From SHYQ01 sp041674525 (lineage in GTDB: Bacteria; Chloroflexota; Dehalococcoidia; UBA2979), in NCBI GenBank assembly GCA_041674525.1, contig JBAYVN010000094.1, positions 1-6,873 on the forward strand: DNA of 6,873 bases, given 5' to 3'. The position numbers and the translations under genes are program-made. Below, piece after piece: positions 6,272 to 6,873 of the stretch. The stretch's first letter is position 1; each line of letters opens with the position of its first letter. The notes beneath the pieces are model-generated. The model did not search any database. It saw only the letters and a program-made list of their open reading frames with translations, and was not told the DNA's origin.

Positions 6272-6873
6272 ATGACCATCCTCGATGAGTTCCGGGACGA
6301 GGCGCGGCGGCGGGGTGCGCTGGGGGCGGGGGCGGCGCTTGATGTGCGCACCGCCTTCCGCATCGTGCGGGACATGCCGTGGGGGTTCGCCTCGGCGGAC
6401 GGCGCGGACCTGCGGCCCGAGACCACCATCGAGGCGTGGCGCGGCACGGGGCGCGAGAAGCACCTCCTGCTCGGCGCGATCCTCGCCGCACTCGGCTACG
6501 AGGTCGGTCTGCTCGCCGTCACGCACGAGTTCTCGCCGGAGAGCACGCCCTGGCTCCCTCCGCACCTCCTGCAGGAGACACGGGGCGCACCGATCCCCGA
6601 TGTCCACGTGCTCCTGCGCGTGCAGACGAACCAGGTCACGGACGAATGGGCGACCATCGACGCCTCGTGGCCGCTCTCCACGCGCGACCTCGGCCTGCCG
6701 GTGAACGAGCAACTGGTGACCGGCGTCGACCAGCGCATCGCGTGCGACCCGATCGAGATGTTCCACCTCGCGTCCAACCACGACCACGGCGAGGACAACC
6801 CGGGCGATGACGGCCCCGGGCCGGGCGCGGACCCCGGCGAGGACGAAGACGACGACGAGGACGAGACGCCGAC
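6272..6873 (+). CDS. Transglutaminase-like protein lacking the catalytic cysteine, with acidic tail; 3' end outside window
   Basis: Two hundred residues are visible, with no stop before the window edge. The body resembles bacterial transglutaminase-like (papain-fold) proteins: LRPETTIEAWRGTGREKHLLLGAILAALGYEV (47-78) corresponds to the helix that normally carries the catalytic cysteine in a GTC..KH context, PDVHVLLRV (109-117) supplies the histidine (H112), TIDASWP (128-134) the aspartate (D130), and GLPVNE (141-146) plus ACDPIEMFHL follow as in relatives. The expected cysteine is glycine (G60, codon GGG at 6449-6451), so peptidase or transamidase chemistry is unlikely unless another residue serves. 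From about residue 170 the sequence becomes a Gly/Pro/Asp/Glu tail with nine acidic residues in a row at 190-198. No signal peptide is seen. The ATG at 6272 has no clear ribosome site; it is chosen because the homologous region starts soon after. Family assignment is from memory of the motif pattern, so moderately sure; the role is unknown. Confidence 0.65.
   Translation, partial: MTILDEFRDEARRRGALGAGAALDVRTAFRIVRDMPWGFASADGADLRPETTIEAWRGTGREKHLLLGAILAALGYEVGLLAVTHEFSPESTPWLPPHLLQETRGAPIPDVHVLLRVQTNQVTDEWATIDASWPLSTRDLGLPVNEQLVTGVDQRIACDPIEMFHLASNHDHGEDNPGDDGPGPGADPGEDEDDDEDETP

Overview
This is a very GC-rich bacterial window (roughly 70% by eye) with tightly packed genes and short intergenic gaps. 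It suggests a high-GC, menaquinone-using bacterium. The mix of a Bacillus-length AcsA-type acetyl-CoA synthetase, a MenF-type enzyme and a DUF983 protein would fit Chloroflexota or a similar GC-rich phylum, but nothing here proves the taxon.

Layout. The left 1.3 kb is a minus-strand isochorismate synthase (menF-like) whose C-terminus runs off the left edge. A 183-base divergent intergenic region separates it from a run of plus-strand genes: a 60-residue four-cysteine zinc-binding protein, a DUF983 membrane protein with two CxxC motifs, a 582-residue acetyl-CoA synthetase (acsA), a 381-residue citrate synthase (gltA), an unrecognised 246-residue protein only two bases behind citrate synthase, and a transglutaminase-like protein that runs off the right edge. 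That last protein lacks the expected catalytic cysteine and ends in a strongly acidic tail.

The central metabolic content is simple: acetate is activated to acetyl-CoA by AcsA and condensed with oxaloacetate by citrate synthase, feeding the TCA or glyoxylate cycle. Isochorismate synthase is the entry step of menaquinone (or siderophore) synthesis and is transcribed away from this block.

The most interesting part is non-coding. Three copies of one composite palindromic repeat occupy the two larger plus-strand gaps: two copies back-to-back between acsA and gltA, and one after the orphan gene. Each has a small hairpin of variable sequence but preserved pairing, then an identical 21-base palindrome with arms CCCCTCCC/GGGAGGGG, then a G-rich tail ending GGGGTGGGCCGCC. 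The palindrome's 3' arm plus the tail also make a short-loop G-quadruplex motif, so hairpin and quadruplex would be mutually exclusive. The repeats bracket gltA plus the orphan gene, whose base composition is lower in GC than its neighbours. No tRNA, rRNA, CRISPR array, transposase or full mobile element was found.
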